This document shows positions 7,747 to 16,757 of a DNA stretch of 64,000 bases, piece by piece (position 1 is the first letter of the stretch; every line of letters starts with the position of its first letter). This DNA comes from Sphingomonas panacis (lineage in GTDB: Bacteria; Pseudomonadota; Alphaproteobacteria; Sphingomonadales; Sphingomonadaceae). The stretch lies in the NCBI RefSeq assembly GCF_001717955.1, contig NZ_CP014168.1, positions 2,389,501 through 2,453,500 on the forward strand. The letters are read 5' to 3'. The notes below the pieces were generated by a model, which saw only the letters and a program-made list of their open reading frames with translations, did not search any database and was not told where the DNA came from. Made by a program: the position numbers and the translations under genes.

Positions 7747-7983
7747 ATGGCGGATTATCAGGACGAGCAGGCAACACCCAAGCTCGCCTTCGGGCGCTGG
7801 TTGCTGACCCAGCGCGATCGTGGTGATTGGGTCGACGGCATCGCTGACGCTGCGCGTGCAGACCGCACCTTTCCAAAGAACGGCGATCCTGAAGCTGTCC
7901 GGGCGCACCTGAGAAGTCAGCAAGCCGATGGCGACGCCTTCGCGGCGATCGACGATGCGGAAGGCGACTGGATGGCGATTTGA
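7747..7983 (+). CDS. YozE SAM-like small protein
   Basis: This 78-residue protein (MADYQDEQATPKLAFGRWLLTQRDRGDWVDGIADAARADRTFP) matches the YozE_SAM_like pattern. An F-x-x-W-L-x-x-Q-x-x-R-x-D-x-I/V-G-x-L-A-x-D helix pair is followed by a conserved F-P and a short C-terminal helical motif (AFAAIDDAEGDWMA). The fold is a small helical SAM-like domain of uncertain function. A ribosome site (GGAG) precedes the ATG. The SNase-like gene starts 4 bases after its stop, so the two are co-transcribed. Confidence 0.8.
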   Translation: MADYQDEQATPKLAFGRWLLTQRDRGDWVDGIADAARADRTFPKNGDPEAVRAHLRSQQADGDAFAAIDDAEGDWMAI

Positions 7984-7987
7984 CGCG

Positions 7988-8392
7988 ATGTTGTTTCTGA
8001 TGGCGCTGTTGGCGGCCGGTCCGTTCTCCTGCACGGTCACACGCGTCCACGACGGCGACGGCCCGCTGTGGTGCTCGAATGGGATCAAGGTGCGGATTGC
8101 CGGCGTTCAAGCACCGGATTTCGAGAGCGCCGCGCCGTGTCACAGGTCCGACTCTCGCCGGGCGAACTACATCTGCAACGACGCAGCCGCCGCGCGCAGC
8201 CAGCAGATCGTGGAGCGCATCGTCCTGCACCAGACGATGACCTGTCAGCCCATGGGAACGAGCTACAGCCGCGTCGTGGCGCGCTGCACGCTCGGGGACG
8301 GCCGGTCTTTATCGTGTGCAGTGGTCACGGCCGGCGCTGCCGTGCGCTGGGATCGCTATTGGCGGCAATATCGCATGGGCGAATGCCGATGA
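7988..8392 (+). CDS. secreted staphylococcal-nuclease-like (SNase) protein
   Basis: This 134-residue protein begins with a hydrophobic segment (MLFLMALLAAGPFSC) that could be a signal or lipoprotein-type leader. A thermonuclease-like beta-barrel follows: CTVTRVHDGDGPLWCSNGIKVRIAGVQAPD, where VxDGD and RIAGxxAPD are the calcium-site and catalytic-Arg signatures. The C-terminal half holds a cysteine-rich stretch and RWDRYW. Family enzymes cleave DNA and RNA in the cell envelope or outside. The last catalytic Glu/Arg pair is not obvious, so activity is uncertain. It directly follows the YozE-like gene. Confidence 0.75.
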   Translation: MLFLMALLAAGPFSCTVTRVHDGDGPLWCSNGIKVRIAGVQAPDFESAAPCHRSDSRRANYICNDAAAARSQQIVERIVLHQTMTCQPMGTSYSRVVARCTLGDGRSLSCAVVTAGAAVRWDRYWRQYRMGECR

Positions 8393-8472
8393 TCTCCGCA
8401 CGCGCGCTGACGGGGGAACCTGTGGCGACTCATCCAATCAAGCCGTCGGCGTGCCGATGAGTCGCCTCCCTG

Positions 8473-8874
8473 TTACCGAGGGATCAGCAATGTTCGCATC
8501 TTCTCGCGCATCGTGTCTGAAAGCGATACGAAACGACGGCGTGCGTCGTCTCTGTCACTTTGACCTTTGAGGATACCACGCTTTTCCATGGTCGCCAGCG
8601 TGCGCAACGCCGTCGTTGAGGGCACACCGGAAGCGATACAGGCGCTGGTTACAGAGATTTGCGCATTGGTTTCGGCAGCGATGAACAGATCCAGCAATAT
8701 GTCCCACGCTGGGTCGTGAAAGAGATCGGCGACTTCTGAAAGAATGACACTTCGCCTTCGGCGCAAAGCGTACTTCTTGCGCGCATACGCCAGCGTCTGC
8801 GCATGTATGTTCAAATTTGATCCACGGCTGACGCTATTCCACAATTCTCCTGTAGGCTCGATTTCCATTTTCAT
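8473..8874 (-). CDS. MarR-like winged-helix regulator
   Basis: This 133-residue protein has a typical compact winged helix. The helix ILLDLFIAAETNAQISVTSACIASGVPSTTALRTL leads into the wing region MEKRGILKGQSDRDDARRRFVSLSD. The D-x-R-D-x-R-R-x-x-x-x-L-S wing is the MarR hallmark. The N-terminal 45 residues are basic and may form the dimer interface. It is monocistronic, so a target cannot be read from context. Regulators of this shape are frequent in sphingomonads. Confidence 0.8.
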   Translation of the reverse strand: MKMEIEPTGELWNSVSRGSNLNIHAQTLAYARKKYALRRRRSVILSEVADLFHDPAWDILLDLFIAAETNAQISVTSACIASGVPSTTALRTLATMEKRGILKGQSDRDDARRRFVSLSDTMREKMRTLLIPR

Positions 8875-9215
8875 TGCCCTCCCGGTGGCATGAATCTGTT
8901 GTGAGGTTCATAGGGCGCGACTCTTTGTTGTGTTGGCCATTCTAAGGCGCTAAAGTGCAGAACGTACTCATTTCTATGAGTAATTCGTCGCATAATAGAA
9001 CAATCAGCAAAATTAACGGGGGAATTGTTGCGATTCGGGACGAGTTGACTGTAGTGAAGAAGCGACACGGCGTTGTGGTCGTCGCATCTTCAATGTTGCC
9101 TGGGTGATACAGACAACGGTAGAATCTCGGGAAGCGTCTCGATCGAGCGCGTGGAGGATGGGGCGATTGGGTCGTCGCGCGCCGGATCAGACGACCAGCG
9201 GCGCGCGACGAAAGC
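8875..9215. other. intergenic region without a visible gene
   Basis: About 340 bases lie between two minus-strand genes. It is AT-richer near 8960-9040 (ATTAACGGGGGAATTGTTGC), consistent with a promoter for the MarR-like gene. I see no coding frame with natural composition and no strong inverted repeat. Confidence 0.45.
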
Positions 9216-9416
9216 TCAGCACTTCGTGAACTGGCCCTTCTTCGGACCCGACGCGATGTGGCACTTGCCTTTCGCATCTTTGGTGACGCCGCCCTGCGCG
9301 GCTGCCTTTTGCGGGCATTTCGTGAACTTGCCCTTGGCATCCTTGCACGGCGCGGCGATGGCTGGCGCAGACGACAGGGCGAGCGTGGCGATGGCAATCA
9401 TGGCGGTACGGAACAT
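9216..9416 (-). CDS. small secreted Lys/Cys protein with repeated motif
   Basis: This 66-residue protein has a signal peptide (MFRTAMIAIATLALSSAPAIAA). The mature peptide of about 44 residues contains KDAKGKFTKCP, then KDAKGKCH, then KKGQFTKC. It is thus a short Gly/Lys unit repeated around four cysteines. It is likely periplasmic and disulfide-bonded. I have seen similar small proteins in sphingomonads but know no function. Confidence 0.7.
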   Translation of the reverse strand: MFRTAMIAIATLALSSAPAIAAPCKDAKGKFTKCPQKAAAQGGVTKDAKGKCHIASGPKKGQFTKC

Positions 9417-9504
9417 GGCATTTCCTTAGCCGAACAATCCGGCGGACTAAGGCTATTCCGCCCATACGCCCGCTGCAACATGGCGCTGCTCAAACCGGGT
9501 TATG

Positions 9505-10053
9505 CTACCACGACACCGGCCTGACGGCTGTCACGGTGATCGCGCGACCACCGCCGCCCATGGGCCGCAGGGTGACGTTCACGGCGATGGGATCGCGCTC
9601 ACCTGGGTAGTAGAGATAGGCGTGTTCGCAGGTGCCATCCGCCACCCCGGTAAAATGCGCCGTGGACCTGTCGTCGGGATGGATCGACCGGCTTGGCAGC
9701 AGCGGGCCGGGTCCGGGTAGCGCATCTGTCGGAACGGCGGATAGATCGCCGGCGAACTTGGCGAACACGCGATCACTCTTCAGTACACCTCTGACTTTCC
9801 CGGCAGGAAAGTCGATTTGCTGGAACCACCATATATCCTTGGTCCGATTGCGCACATGGATCGTAAGATGCGCCCAATCGGGATGGTCGTCCGGAGTGAT
9901 CATCACGCGAATGCGCAGACCGGGGCGCAAACCGGTCCGAGCGAGACGGCTGCGGGCACGCCGGATGAGCATTCGCCGAAGAAGCGTGGGAGCCGACGCG
10001 AGCACGGCACCGATCGGGAAGCCGATGGCAAGCGGCACCAACCATTTGCTCAT
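9505..10053 (-). CDS. membrane-anchored hypothetical protein
   Basis: This 182-residue protein has one N-terminal membrane segment (WLVPLAIGFPIGAVLASAPTLL, residues 4-25), a short Arg-rich stretch (RRMLIRRARSRLARTGLRPG), then a beta-rich globular domain with Trp (DIWWFQQIDFPAG) and a C-terminal LRPMGGGGRAITVTAV strand. The start at 10053 has a G-rich ribosome site (AGGGGG) at good spacing; an extension to 10089 is possible. Topology by the positive-inside rule is ambiguous because the Arg-rich stretch follows the helix. No function is recognised. Confidence 0.65.
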   Translation of the reverse strand: MSKWLVPLAIGFPIGAVLASAPTLLRRMLIRRARSRLARTGLRPGLRIRVMITPDDHPDWAHLTIHVRNRTKDIWWFQQIDFPAGKVRGVLKSDRVFAKFAGDLSAVPTDALPGPGPLLPSRSIHPDDRSTAHFTGVADGTCEHAYLYYPGERDPIAVNVTLRPMGGGGRAITVTAVRPVSW

Positions 10054-10151
10054 CCGCGAACTGCCCCCTCTGCACCGCGCGCAAATCATAACAATCAGCG
10101 CGGGGCTGTCATCTCCTTGCAGCCGTCCGCGTTAGGCGCCAAGGCTTAGGA

Positions 10152-10349
10152 ATGCGCACGACCTTCGCCAGCACCAGCGTTCGGCTGTATCATCTTAGCG
10201 AGGACGACGCTGCGGCGCAGACGTTGTTCTATGGGACGATGAGCGAGGCTTTGTCTGTTGCGCGTCAGCAGCCTGAGGATGTGCAGGCGGGATTGTGGTT
10301 CGCGACGGAGAACGACGTGGTGGCGTTCCTTGATCTGGACGAAGGTTGA
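10152..10349 (+). CDS. hypothetical small protein (65 residues)
   Basis: A compact acidic protein (MRTTFASTSVRLYHLSEDDAAAQTLFYGTMSEALSVAR...GLWFATENDVVAFLDLDEG) with natural amino-acid composition and alternating strand and helix character. It has no signal peptide, no membrane segment and no recognised family. It stands alone on the plus strand. Confidence 0.6.
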   Translation: MRTTFASTSVRLYHLSEDDAAAQTLFYGTMSEALSVARQQPEDVQAGLWFATENDVVAFLDLDEG

Positions 10350-10414
10350 GCAGAGCGCGCCGCTGAGCAGAGTGATGAGCCGGATCGACGGGGGCATCGA
10401 CCGGCTTTGATCAC

Positions 10415-10558
10415 CTACATCCCGGAGACTCGGTCGGCTGGGCGAGTTGCGTCGGGCTGACGGGGGCATCTCGTCAGCGCCGCCTCTGAAAGGCGAATAT
10501 GGATTTCGCTCTCGCGTTTGCGGGTCTGCGCGATCTCGTAGCTGTTGTGGATCCGCAT
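10415..10558 (-). CDS. possible small protein (47 residues)
   Basis: The frame starting at ATG 10558 encodes MRIHNSYEIAQTRKRESEIHIRLSEAAL and ends in a Pro/Arg-rich tail. The amphipathic helix with alternating charge looks protein-like, but no family is recognised and the start may lie upstream at 10630. Kept as a tentative call only. Confidence 0.3.
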   Translation of the reverse strand: MRIHNSYEIAQTRKRESEIHIRLSEAALTRCPRQPDATRPADRVSGM

Positions 10559-10763
10559 GAGGGTATCCGCCTCAAAGCTCGAGAATGCCAAGCAAGTGGC
10601 GATACCGGCCGGCCGCTCGAGAGGCATCATCCCAACCGTCTGAAAGACAAACGGGACGACCTAATGACACTGTGAAACAATCGGCGCGCTGGCGTATCAC
10701 AATCGCTCAGTGCCGCAAATGTCACGTCGTACACCATGGTGGTCGGATGCCCGACAGAATGGA

Positions 10764-10797
10764 GAGCCGTGCGCATTGAAAGGTGCAAGCACGGTTC
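10764..10797 (+). ncRNA. group II intron domain V-like hairpin (intron remnant)
   Basis: These 34 bases have the domain V layout: a GAGCCGTGCGC 5' arm, a central loop containing GAAA, and an AAGCACGGTTC 3' arm. The AGC catalytic triad near the 5' end and the 34-nt length fit bacterial introns. Domain V is the catalytic core of the ribozyme. No reverse-transcriptase gene is visible upstream, so this is a remnant. The following 100 bases could contain domain VI, but I cannot place a clear bulged A or the 3' splice site. Confidence 0.55.
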
Positions 10798-10928
10798 GGG
10801 GGAGGCTGGGGCGTACTCGAAAGAGGCGTTTCGCGCCGACCCTACCGAGACCCGTAGAGCTCGCTGGAACGAAGCGGAATAGAGCGAATGGTCCCGGCAT
10901 CAATCGGGAGACCAGGGCGCGTTCCTGA

Positions 10929-11069
10929 TGCGCGGTTTGGAAGGTGAGAGCCGAGTTCAGTCTGGCGGCGCTCGCCTATAATCTCAGGCTAACCATCACC
11001 GTCATCGGCGTGCCGCGACTGATCCGGGAGATGCGGGCCCGATCCAAGCCTGCAAAGTCACCGCCGTAA
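10929..11069 (+). pseudogene. C-terminal fragment of a DDE transposase
   Basis: The fragment reads CAVWKVRAEFSLAALAYNLR and continues LTITVIGVPRLIREMRARS before a TAA. The pattern (R)xEFSLxALAYNLRRxIxIxGxxxLIxxMR is the C-terminal end of IS1182/IS4-like transposases. An in-frame TGA lies directly upstream, and nothing else of the transposase is seen. It abuts the group II intron remnant, so two mobile elements decayed together here. Confidence 0.6.
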
Positions 11070-11161
11070 AGCGCGGATGATCCTTGTGGGGCTGCTTTGG
11101 TACCGCCATCGTGGCGAGACCGAAAATGTCGCCGTCGCCCATCATATCCGACAAAACCTCG

Positions 11162-11887
11162 TCAGGATGAGGCCTGTCGTCGAGTTTCCGCACGGTCTGG
11201 ATTGAGAAGGAAGACGACATAGCCCTCGAAGCGGGGATTTGCGGCCAGGCCCGGCGGCGGTGTCCACTCGCCGCCCTCCAGAATGCCGATGCGGAAAGGA
11301 ATTTTCAGGCGGCCAAGTTTCGCGAGGTAGGTGCGATACCCCGGGATGACGTGTCGGCCTTGGTAGATCTGCAGGACCACCTCGTCCACGACGCCCGCGA
11401 GCCTCTCGAGACCTTCCGGGTCACCGTTGGCGCTCCAGTCGAGAAGGCCGGTGATACCGAGTTTGTACTGCGGCGGAAGCCGATCCCGCAGAGTCTTCAG
11501 GAACGCCGCATAGCTGGAAAGATGGCGTGTTTTTGCGTCGAAATCGACCTGGACGCCGGCGACTCGGTTTCCCGCCCGCTGCCAGCGTTCGAGCGCCGCA
11601 AGCAACTGCGCATCGATTTGCGGGGTCCAGGCCAGTGTCTCCACGCGCAGCACCATCCATACTTCCGCGTGGCTGATGCGCGGGACCGCAGGCCTTTGTG
11701 CCACCATTCGCGCGACATCGCCCCCGACGACCGCGCCCTGAAGCAGATAGATCCGGCTGGCGTGAGCGAGGGCCGGCTGGGGCCGGACGCCAGCCCAAAG
11801 CCAGAACGCATCATACCGGTTCGCATCGACCCGTGCACCGGGCATCGTCTGCGGCGGGGCCGCCGACAGCAACAGCAGCGGTAGCAC
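11162..11887 (-). CDS. exported DUF3142-domain protein
   Basis: About 241 residues. From the GTG at 11887 the product starts with a hydrophobic leader (LPLLLLSAAPP), then the DUF3142 core: YDAFWLWAGVRP, a long TIM-barrel-like region (VAGVQVDFDAKT; LGITGLLDWSAN; VDEVVLQIYQG) and RIGILEGGEWTPPPG. The family is uncharacterised and resembles a (beta-alpha)8 glycosidase-like fold. The start is uncertain: a CTG at 11902 is also in frame, and a nearby ATG is out of frame. The gene begins about 20 bases after the stop of the large exported protein at 11907-13982, so the two form an operon. Confidence 0.75.
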   Translation of the reverse strand: MLPLLLLSAAPPQTMPGARVDANRYDAFWLWAGVRPQPALAHASRIYLLQGAVVGGDVARMVAQRPAVPRISHAEVWMVLRVETLAWTPQIDAQLLAALERWQRAGNRVAGVQVDFDAKTRHLSSYAAFLKTLRDRLPPQYKLGITGLLDWSANGDPEGLERLAGVVDEVVLQIYQGRHVIPGYRTYLAKLGRLKIPFRIGILEGGEWTPPPGLAANPRFEGYVVFLLNPDRAETRRQASS

Positions 11888-11906
11888 CCGGTACCATCCC
11901 AGGCCC

Positions 11907-13982
11907 TTACCAATAATATCGCAGCTCCTGCGCCCAGGACGAATTCGGATATTCGCGTTTGAGGCGCTGGAACCAACCCTTGCGGGTTTCCGGCTCCACC
12001 CCCTTTCCGCCACAGGAATTGGTCCGCCCCGGCGCATAGCAATTGACCGCGCGGTACAGGGCATACGCCTTGTCCTCGGGCGAGGCTTTGGATGAGGCCA
12101 ACACCGCCTGATAGGCGTCCAGACGCGAATAAGGTGCGCCCGTGAACTGCGAAGGCGTACCGCCAAGGTCGTCAGCGGAAGGCTGGCTGTCGAGGAAGAA
12201 CCCGTCGAAGCCGTTCGCGCGGACGAACTCGCCGACGCAGATCATGGCCTTGGCATCGTTCGCGCTGGTGGCGAGGCGGCGCTGGGTCTCCAGCAGCGGG
12301 GGGCAGCCATAATCGCCCAGGTTTTTGCCCTTGGTGAAGAGGGCCGTGGGCAGGTGTTCAGACGACTGGATATCGTAGGAATTCGCTTCGCTCGGTGCGC
12401 TGGCGGGGATGAGGCGCACATCGTTGACAAAGTCGCGGTGCGAACCACGGGTGGCTTCCTTGTAGAGCAAGGTGAACAACGCGATGCCGAGCTCGTGGTC
12501 GGGCGCGCTTGCGGCCTGCGCCTGTTGGCGTAGCAGCGTCGCGTCGGCGACATTGACAAGTAGGATCTCGCGGATCTCGGGTGTCTGTATCGGGGAACCG
12601 GGTGCGAAGACGCGTGCGAGGGCGTGGTCGCGTTCCTCGTGCATCGCCAGGGCGAGTTCGACAACAGGCCGCTGAGCAGCGCGTTTGGCGCCGGCCAGAA
12701 GATCGATCCAGAAGCCGCGAGCGTTGCGGTCGCCCTTGGCGTCGAGCGCCATACCGCGCAGCATCTGGCGGCTGAACGCGAGATACGTGAAATCCGTCTG
12801 GTGCGAAGCGTCCGGGACGAGCGGCAAGACCTCCGCCGGCTGGGCCGCGACATAGTAATCGTGGAGGGCGAGAAGGTAGGCGAACAGCTCGGGCTTGCTG
12901 GCGAATTTCGGGCGCTGCGCCTCAAGCGCTGCGCGGGTGATGGGAGCGCAGCAGGGCTCACCGTCATACCCCTTGCTGCGCATATGCATGAGGTCGAACA
13001 CGGCGAGAAGGTTCGGATCACGTAGCGTATCCGCCGTGGCGGCGGACAGCAGCTTGGCATCGATCTCCTGTGCCAGCGTCATCGCGTCGATACCGCGCTG
13101 CGCCTCCGGCAACGCCATCAGCGCAGTATATTCCGCCTCGATCTTCGCATGGTCCTGGCCAAGCCAATAGACGCGCCGGAGCAGCCCGCGGGCGGAGAAG
13201 AAATAGTCGCCTTTGGGATAGGCCCTCATATAGCCGCGCAACGCCGTCTCCGCGTCGGTGAGGAGATTGGGCGCGATCTTCGTCCCCTCCTTGGGCGAGC
13301 CATATTCGTCATAATAATCGACTTGCGCCCGGTTCACCGCGACGCGGCCGAGCATGTAGCGCGCCGTCTCGCGCAGCCACGGATCGCGAGCAGAGCCGAG
13401 CGCGGTGAAGCGCGCGGTCGCGCCGTCATAGTCGGCCGCATAAAATGCCGCCGCGGCGTCGATATAAGTGGCAAAGGCCTTGCCGGCAGAGGATTTGATC
13501 GCGCGCGCCGTGGCGGCACTTGCGGCGTCGACTGTGCCGTTCTGCGTGCAGGTCGGCTGAAGGCCGCGCCGGGTGGCGATCAGGGTGGCGCGTTCCTGTT
13601 CAGATATCTTGAGGTTAGCGCGAAGCGCGGCTTCGAAACTTGCGGTTGCCACCACATTGCTTCGGCAGCGCGAACCTTCACCATCGGAATAAAAGGGGCT
13701 GCCGCCGTCCGCAGATGACGGCGCGAGCGAGGTGATATCGAGGAAGACCGAAGGCTTCGCCGGGATGGACGGGGGCGGTGCGCCGGGCAAATCCGCCAGC
13801 AGCAACATCAGATTGATCCGGCTGTCGTTGCGCGGGCTGATCATCGCGGTGTCGTCGCACCCACTGTGCATCGCGGCGTTGAGCTTCCAGGAAGGCGCGC
13901 AGCCGACGTCGCCGCTCGCCCATGCGGGGATCGACCAGAACGCACCCGCGCAGAACAACAAGAAAAGGGCTATTCTGGCCAT
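11907..13982 (-). CDS. large exported helical-repeat hypothetical protein
   Basis: This 691-residue protein has a clear signal peptide (MARIALFLLFCAGAFWSIPAWAS). The mature region is mostly helical, with Ala-rich TPR/SEL1-like pairs (YIDAAAAFYAADYDGATARFTALGSARDPWLRETARYMLGRVA; ALRGYMRAYPKGDYFFSARGLLRRVYWLG), and ends KREYPNSSWAQELRYYW. Such repeats usually scaffold protein contacts in the periplasm. Cysteines are present but no catalytic motif is seen. It is followed closely by the DUF3142 gene; I have seen this pairing before but know of no assigned pathway. The start at 13982 is fixed by the signal peptide. Confidence 0.75.
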   Translation of the reverse strand: MARIALFLLFCAGAFWSIPAWASGDVGCAPSWKLNAAMHSGCDDTAMISPRNDSRINLMLLLADLPGAPPPSIPAKPSVFLDITSLAPSSADGGSPFYSDGEGSRCRSNVVATASFEAALRANLKISEQERATLIATRRGLQPTCTQNGTVDAASAATARAIKSSAGKAFATYIDAAAAFYAADYDGATARFTALGSARDPWLRETARYMLGRVAVNRAQVDYYDEYGSPKEGTKIAPNLLTDAETALRGYMRAYPKGDYFFSARGLLRRVYWLGQDHAKIEAEYTALMALPEAQRGIDAMTLAQEIDAKLLSAATADTLRDPNLLAVFDLMHMRSKGYDGEPCCAPITRAALEAQRPKFASKPELFAYLLALHDYYVAAQPAEVLPLVPDASHQTDFTYLAFSRQMLRGMALDAKGDRNARGFWIDLLAGAKRAAQRPVVELALAMHEERDHALARVFAPGSPIQTPEIREILLVNVADATLLRQQAQAASAPDHELGIALFTLLYKEATRGSHRDFVNDVRLIPASAPSEANSYDIQSSEHLPTALFTKGKNLGDYGCPPLLETQRRLATSANDAKAMICVGEFVRANGFDGFFLDSQPSADDLGGTPSQFTGAPYSRLDAYQAVLASSKASPEDKAYALYRAVNCYAPGRTNSCGGKGVEPETRKGWFQRLKREYPNSSWAQELRYYW

Positions 13983-14141
13983 GAAGCAAGTCTCGTAAAT
14001 ATTTATGTGATGGCGTATTACCGACGCGTGCGGGGAATTCCGGCATTCCGATAGCCGCAAAAATTGGTTTTGTTTAGCATCTGCGGAAAGTGTCTGTCGT
14101 CCAGGGTTCGGACGACAACAGCCATGCGGCAAGCGAGATCA

Positions 14142-16118
14142 TCACGAAATCTCGGGTCCGGCACGCTCGCGGCCGAAACGCCAACTTACCCCGTCGCCGC
14201 GCACGATTCCGGCGATGGGGCGACCTACGTGGCGATCGAGCGCGGGTCGCCATGGCACCAGCGTGAATTCCCGGCTCTTCTCAACCAGCGCGAACCGGCC
14301 GCTGGCGAGATCCACGCGGCCCACCAACCGCCCCTCGATCGCCTCCCCGGCGCGCGCTTCGACGAACGGCTTGCCCAACTCCCCAGCCAGTTCATCGCCG
14401 GCACGCAGTAGCTCGCGTCGCTGGAGCATCATGATCGCGTTGGCGCGAAGCCGAATGCCATCGCCATCGATATCGGCAAGCTGCTGCTCGACCAGCCATT
14501 GTCGTCGGCCCGCCATCGCCGCCCGGACCTCGCGCCCAAAGCCAGCGTCCCAGATGGGCAGCGGGGCGTGTGACGCCAACTCGCGATCGATCCAGGTTGC
14601 CGCGTCGGCGTCTCGAAGCTGATCGAGCGGCTGCGTCGATAGGGTCTCCACGGCGACCGGCTGGTCGCGATGACGGCGCGCCTCATAGGCGGCCGCGCGA
14701 TCGATATGGTCTGTGGCGATAATCCAGCTTCCGTCGGGCTCGCGTGCGACACCAGCGCCCGCCCGCCGCATCGCCTCGAGCCGCCGTACATAGGTTTCGG
14801 CGAACGCCTGGGTCACCGACCGGTCATGTCGCAGATGCAGGTCGACCGAATACCGGCCGCCATTCGCCGCCGCCACCTCGGCGACGACCCGATCCGCGTC
14901 CCGGACCTCCAGGCTTCGCGCCGACACCCGCACGATTGCGCCCTCCGCGATCGGTGCGATGGCGTCAGCGCGCCCGATATCGACATAATGGGCATGACCA
15001 TCGACGCCATCGACCAGCAGGTAATGGCGGTCGCGGTGCTCGTCGGCGAGGCCGCGCGCGATCAGCCGACCGACGACCGGCGCCGGATCGGTTTCCCCAG
15101 CCCCGAATCGGCTCCGCCCGATCCACGGCCGCTCGAGATTCCGGGCGGTCAGTTCGCGCTGCAGGGTGCGGATGATGTCGCCACGCTCGCCAAGCGTGCG
15201 CAGCGTCGCCTCAAGATCGTCAGCGAGCCGCCAGCGGCCACTGCCGACATCCTCGACGAGACCCATGCTGGCAAGCTTCTGCAATCGGCCAGCGCGCAGC
15301 GACTGCTGGAAGGGATCGCGATCCGCCGAAGTGACCAGGTGGTCGGCGTCCATCGACCGGATCAGCCGCCGGTCGATCGCCGTCACTCGCTCCGCGCCGA
15401 TGTCGCGCCGAAGCCGCGCCTCGATTTCCTGATCGGTACGCGCCCCGAGATCGAGCGTCACCAGCTCGGCCGCGCGCTCGCGAATGCCGTGCGCGATATA
15501 CTCGCGGGCGATGATCAGATTCTGACCGGTATCATCGACGCCGCGCAGCATGATGTGGGTGTGGGGATGGGCGGTGTTGAAGTGATCGACCGCGATCCAG
15601 TCGAGACGCGTGCCGAGGTCGGCTTCCATCTGGGTCATCAGCCGGCGCACGAACGGCTTGAGGTCGGGATATTCCGCGCCATCCTCGGCGGAGACGATGA
15701 AACGGAACTGATGGCGGTCGCCGTCGCAACGCTCGAGGAACGCCTTGCCATCGGCGGTGTCGCGGTCGGCCGAGTACAACTCGCCCGGCGCGCCCTCACG
15801 GGTGACGCCGTCGCGCTGGATATAGCGCAGATGCGCACGCGCGGCGGGCATGCCCTTGCTGCCGATGCGGACCAGCCGCGTCTTCACCACCGCGCGCCGC
15901 GCGCGCATGCCGCCGAACCGGTCGCGGCTGGAAAGCAGCCGCCCCATGCTGGCGCCACGACCGATGCGGCTGCCGTCGAACCGATGGCTCCTGACCGACG
16001 CTTTCTCGGCCGAGCGGATCGCAGCGCCAACGACGCGGCCAAGGTAGCGTCGCGCGCGTTTTCCCCCTTGCTGGCGCTGCCGACCGAGCCGCGGCGTGAA
16101 GTCTTCGTCGTCGCTCAT
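14142..16118 (-). CDS. relaxase/mobilisation protein, DUF3363 (VirD2-like)
   Basis: This 658-residue protein nicks DNA at oriT to start transfer. The basic N terminus (GRQRQQGGKRARRYLGRVVGAA) is followed by the relaxase fold. About residues 95-110 read VVKTRLVRIGSKGMPAARAHLRYIQRDG. The metal-binding three-His motif HPHTHIMLRG lies near residues 183-192. The DUF3363 C-terminal half follows with RHYLLVDGVDGHAHYVDIG. The length is normal for the family. The start MSDDEDFTPRLGRQR is family-typical. It lies with traF, a lytic transglycosylase and DUF736 in the same orientation, but no T4SS or coupling-protein gene is in the window. The oriT should be near, probably upstream, but I cannot locate it. 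Confidence 0.93.
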   Translation of the reverse strand: MSDDEDFTPRLGRQRQQGGKRARRYLGRVVGAAIRSAEKASVRSHRFDGSRIGRGASMGRLLSSRDRFGGMRARRAVVKTRLVRIGSKGMPAARAHLRYIQRDGVTREGAPGELYSADRDTADGKAFLERCDGDRHQFRFIVSAEDGAEYPDLKPFVRRLMTQMEADLGTRLDWIAVDHFNTAHPHTHIMLRGVDDTGQNLIIAREYIAHGIRERAAELVTLDLGARTDQEIEARLRRDIGAERVTAIDRRLIRSMDADHLVTSADRDPFQQSLRAGRLQKLASMGLVEDVGSGRWRLADDLEATLRTLGERGDIIRTLQRELTARNLERPWIGRSRFGAGETDPAPVVGRLIARGLADEHRDRHYLLVDGVDGHAHYVDIGRADAIAPIAEGAIVRVSARSLEVRDADRVVAEVAAANGGRYSVDLHLRHDRSVTQAFAETYVRRLEAMRRAGAGVAREPDGSWIIATDHIDRAAAYEARRHRDQPVAVETLSTQPLDQLRDADAATWIDRELASHAPLPIWDAGFGREVRAAMAGRRQWLVEQQLADIDGDGIRLRANAIMMLQRRELLRAGDELAGELGKPFVEARAGEAIEGRLVGRVDLASGRFALVEKSREFTLVPWRPALDRHVGRPIAGIVRGDGVSWRFGRERAGPEIS

Positions 16119-16324
16119 CGCGGGCGGCCTTGGTCGCACATCCCGCGAATTCGCGCAAAAAACGGCGGATTTACGACGATCCTCGCGAACATGTCTCGTG
16201 GCGCTCGCGGCGTGTCTCCAAGAAAAACGATGTGCAGACAATCCTGCGGCAATGATCGCGAGACATTGCCTTTCTCTTGCTTTCGCTTTTCCGCTTCCTC
16301 CCGACCCTCTCCCTTTCCTCGGCT

Positions 16325-16371
16325 CAAAACAAAAGCCGGGACACGATGCCAATCCGGCACCGCATCCCGGC
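16325..16371 (-). terminator. rho-independent terminator
   Basis: An imperfect hairpin (GCCGGGA 16335-16341 with TCCCGGC 16365-16371, inner GATGC/GCATC pairing) is followed in the minus direction by TTTTGTTTTG. It lies about 18 bases after the stop of the gene at 16389-16757. Confidence 0.7.
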
Positions 16372-16388
16372 CCGAAATGTGCGGTTCC

Positions 16389-16757
16389 TCAGCCATCCGC
16401 GAACGCCGCCAATGCCTGCCGCCGTCGTCCGAACTCGCGCTTTCCGATCACGTCGCGTGCGTTGCCATCGCCATCGACGATCATCACCGCGACGAACCAA
16501 CGACCGTCCAACCGCCCAAAAATTCGAACCCGATCCAGCTCGATGTCCTCATCATCGCCGCTCTCGTCGGCACCGATCCAGCGCTCCTGAACCCGCGCAT
16601 CCCAGAGGAAATCGGTCTCCTCAGCCTCCAGGAATCGGTGTGCCAGAGCCTCCGCGACAGTGTGGCCGAATTCGACCTCAAGCCCCGAAACCAGCGTCGC
16701 CATCACGCGATCCGACGCCACCGAAACAGGGTGAAACACGCCCATGATCCTCTCCAT
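16389..16757 (-). CDS. hypothetical protein of the mobile module
   Basis: This 122-residue acidic protein starts MERIMGVFHPVSVASDRVMATLVSGLEVEFGHTVAEAL. A central DFLWDARVQERWIGADESGDDEDIELDRVRIFGRLDGRWFVAVMIVD follows. No signal or membrane segment is visible. Its position between relaxase and lytic transglycosylase genes suggests it belongs to the element. Function unknown. An inverted repeat lies about 105 nt upstream of the start, and a rho-independent terminator follows the gene, so it forms its own transcription unit. Confidence 0.7.
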   Translation of the reverse strand: MERIMGVFHPVSVASDRVMATLVSGLEVEFGHTVAEALAHRFLEAEETDFLWDARVQERWIGADESGDDEDIELDRVRIFGRLDGRWFVAVMIVDGDGNARDVIGKREFGRRRQALAAFADG

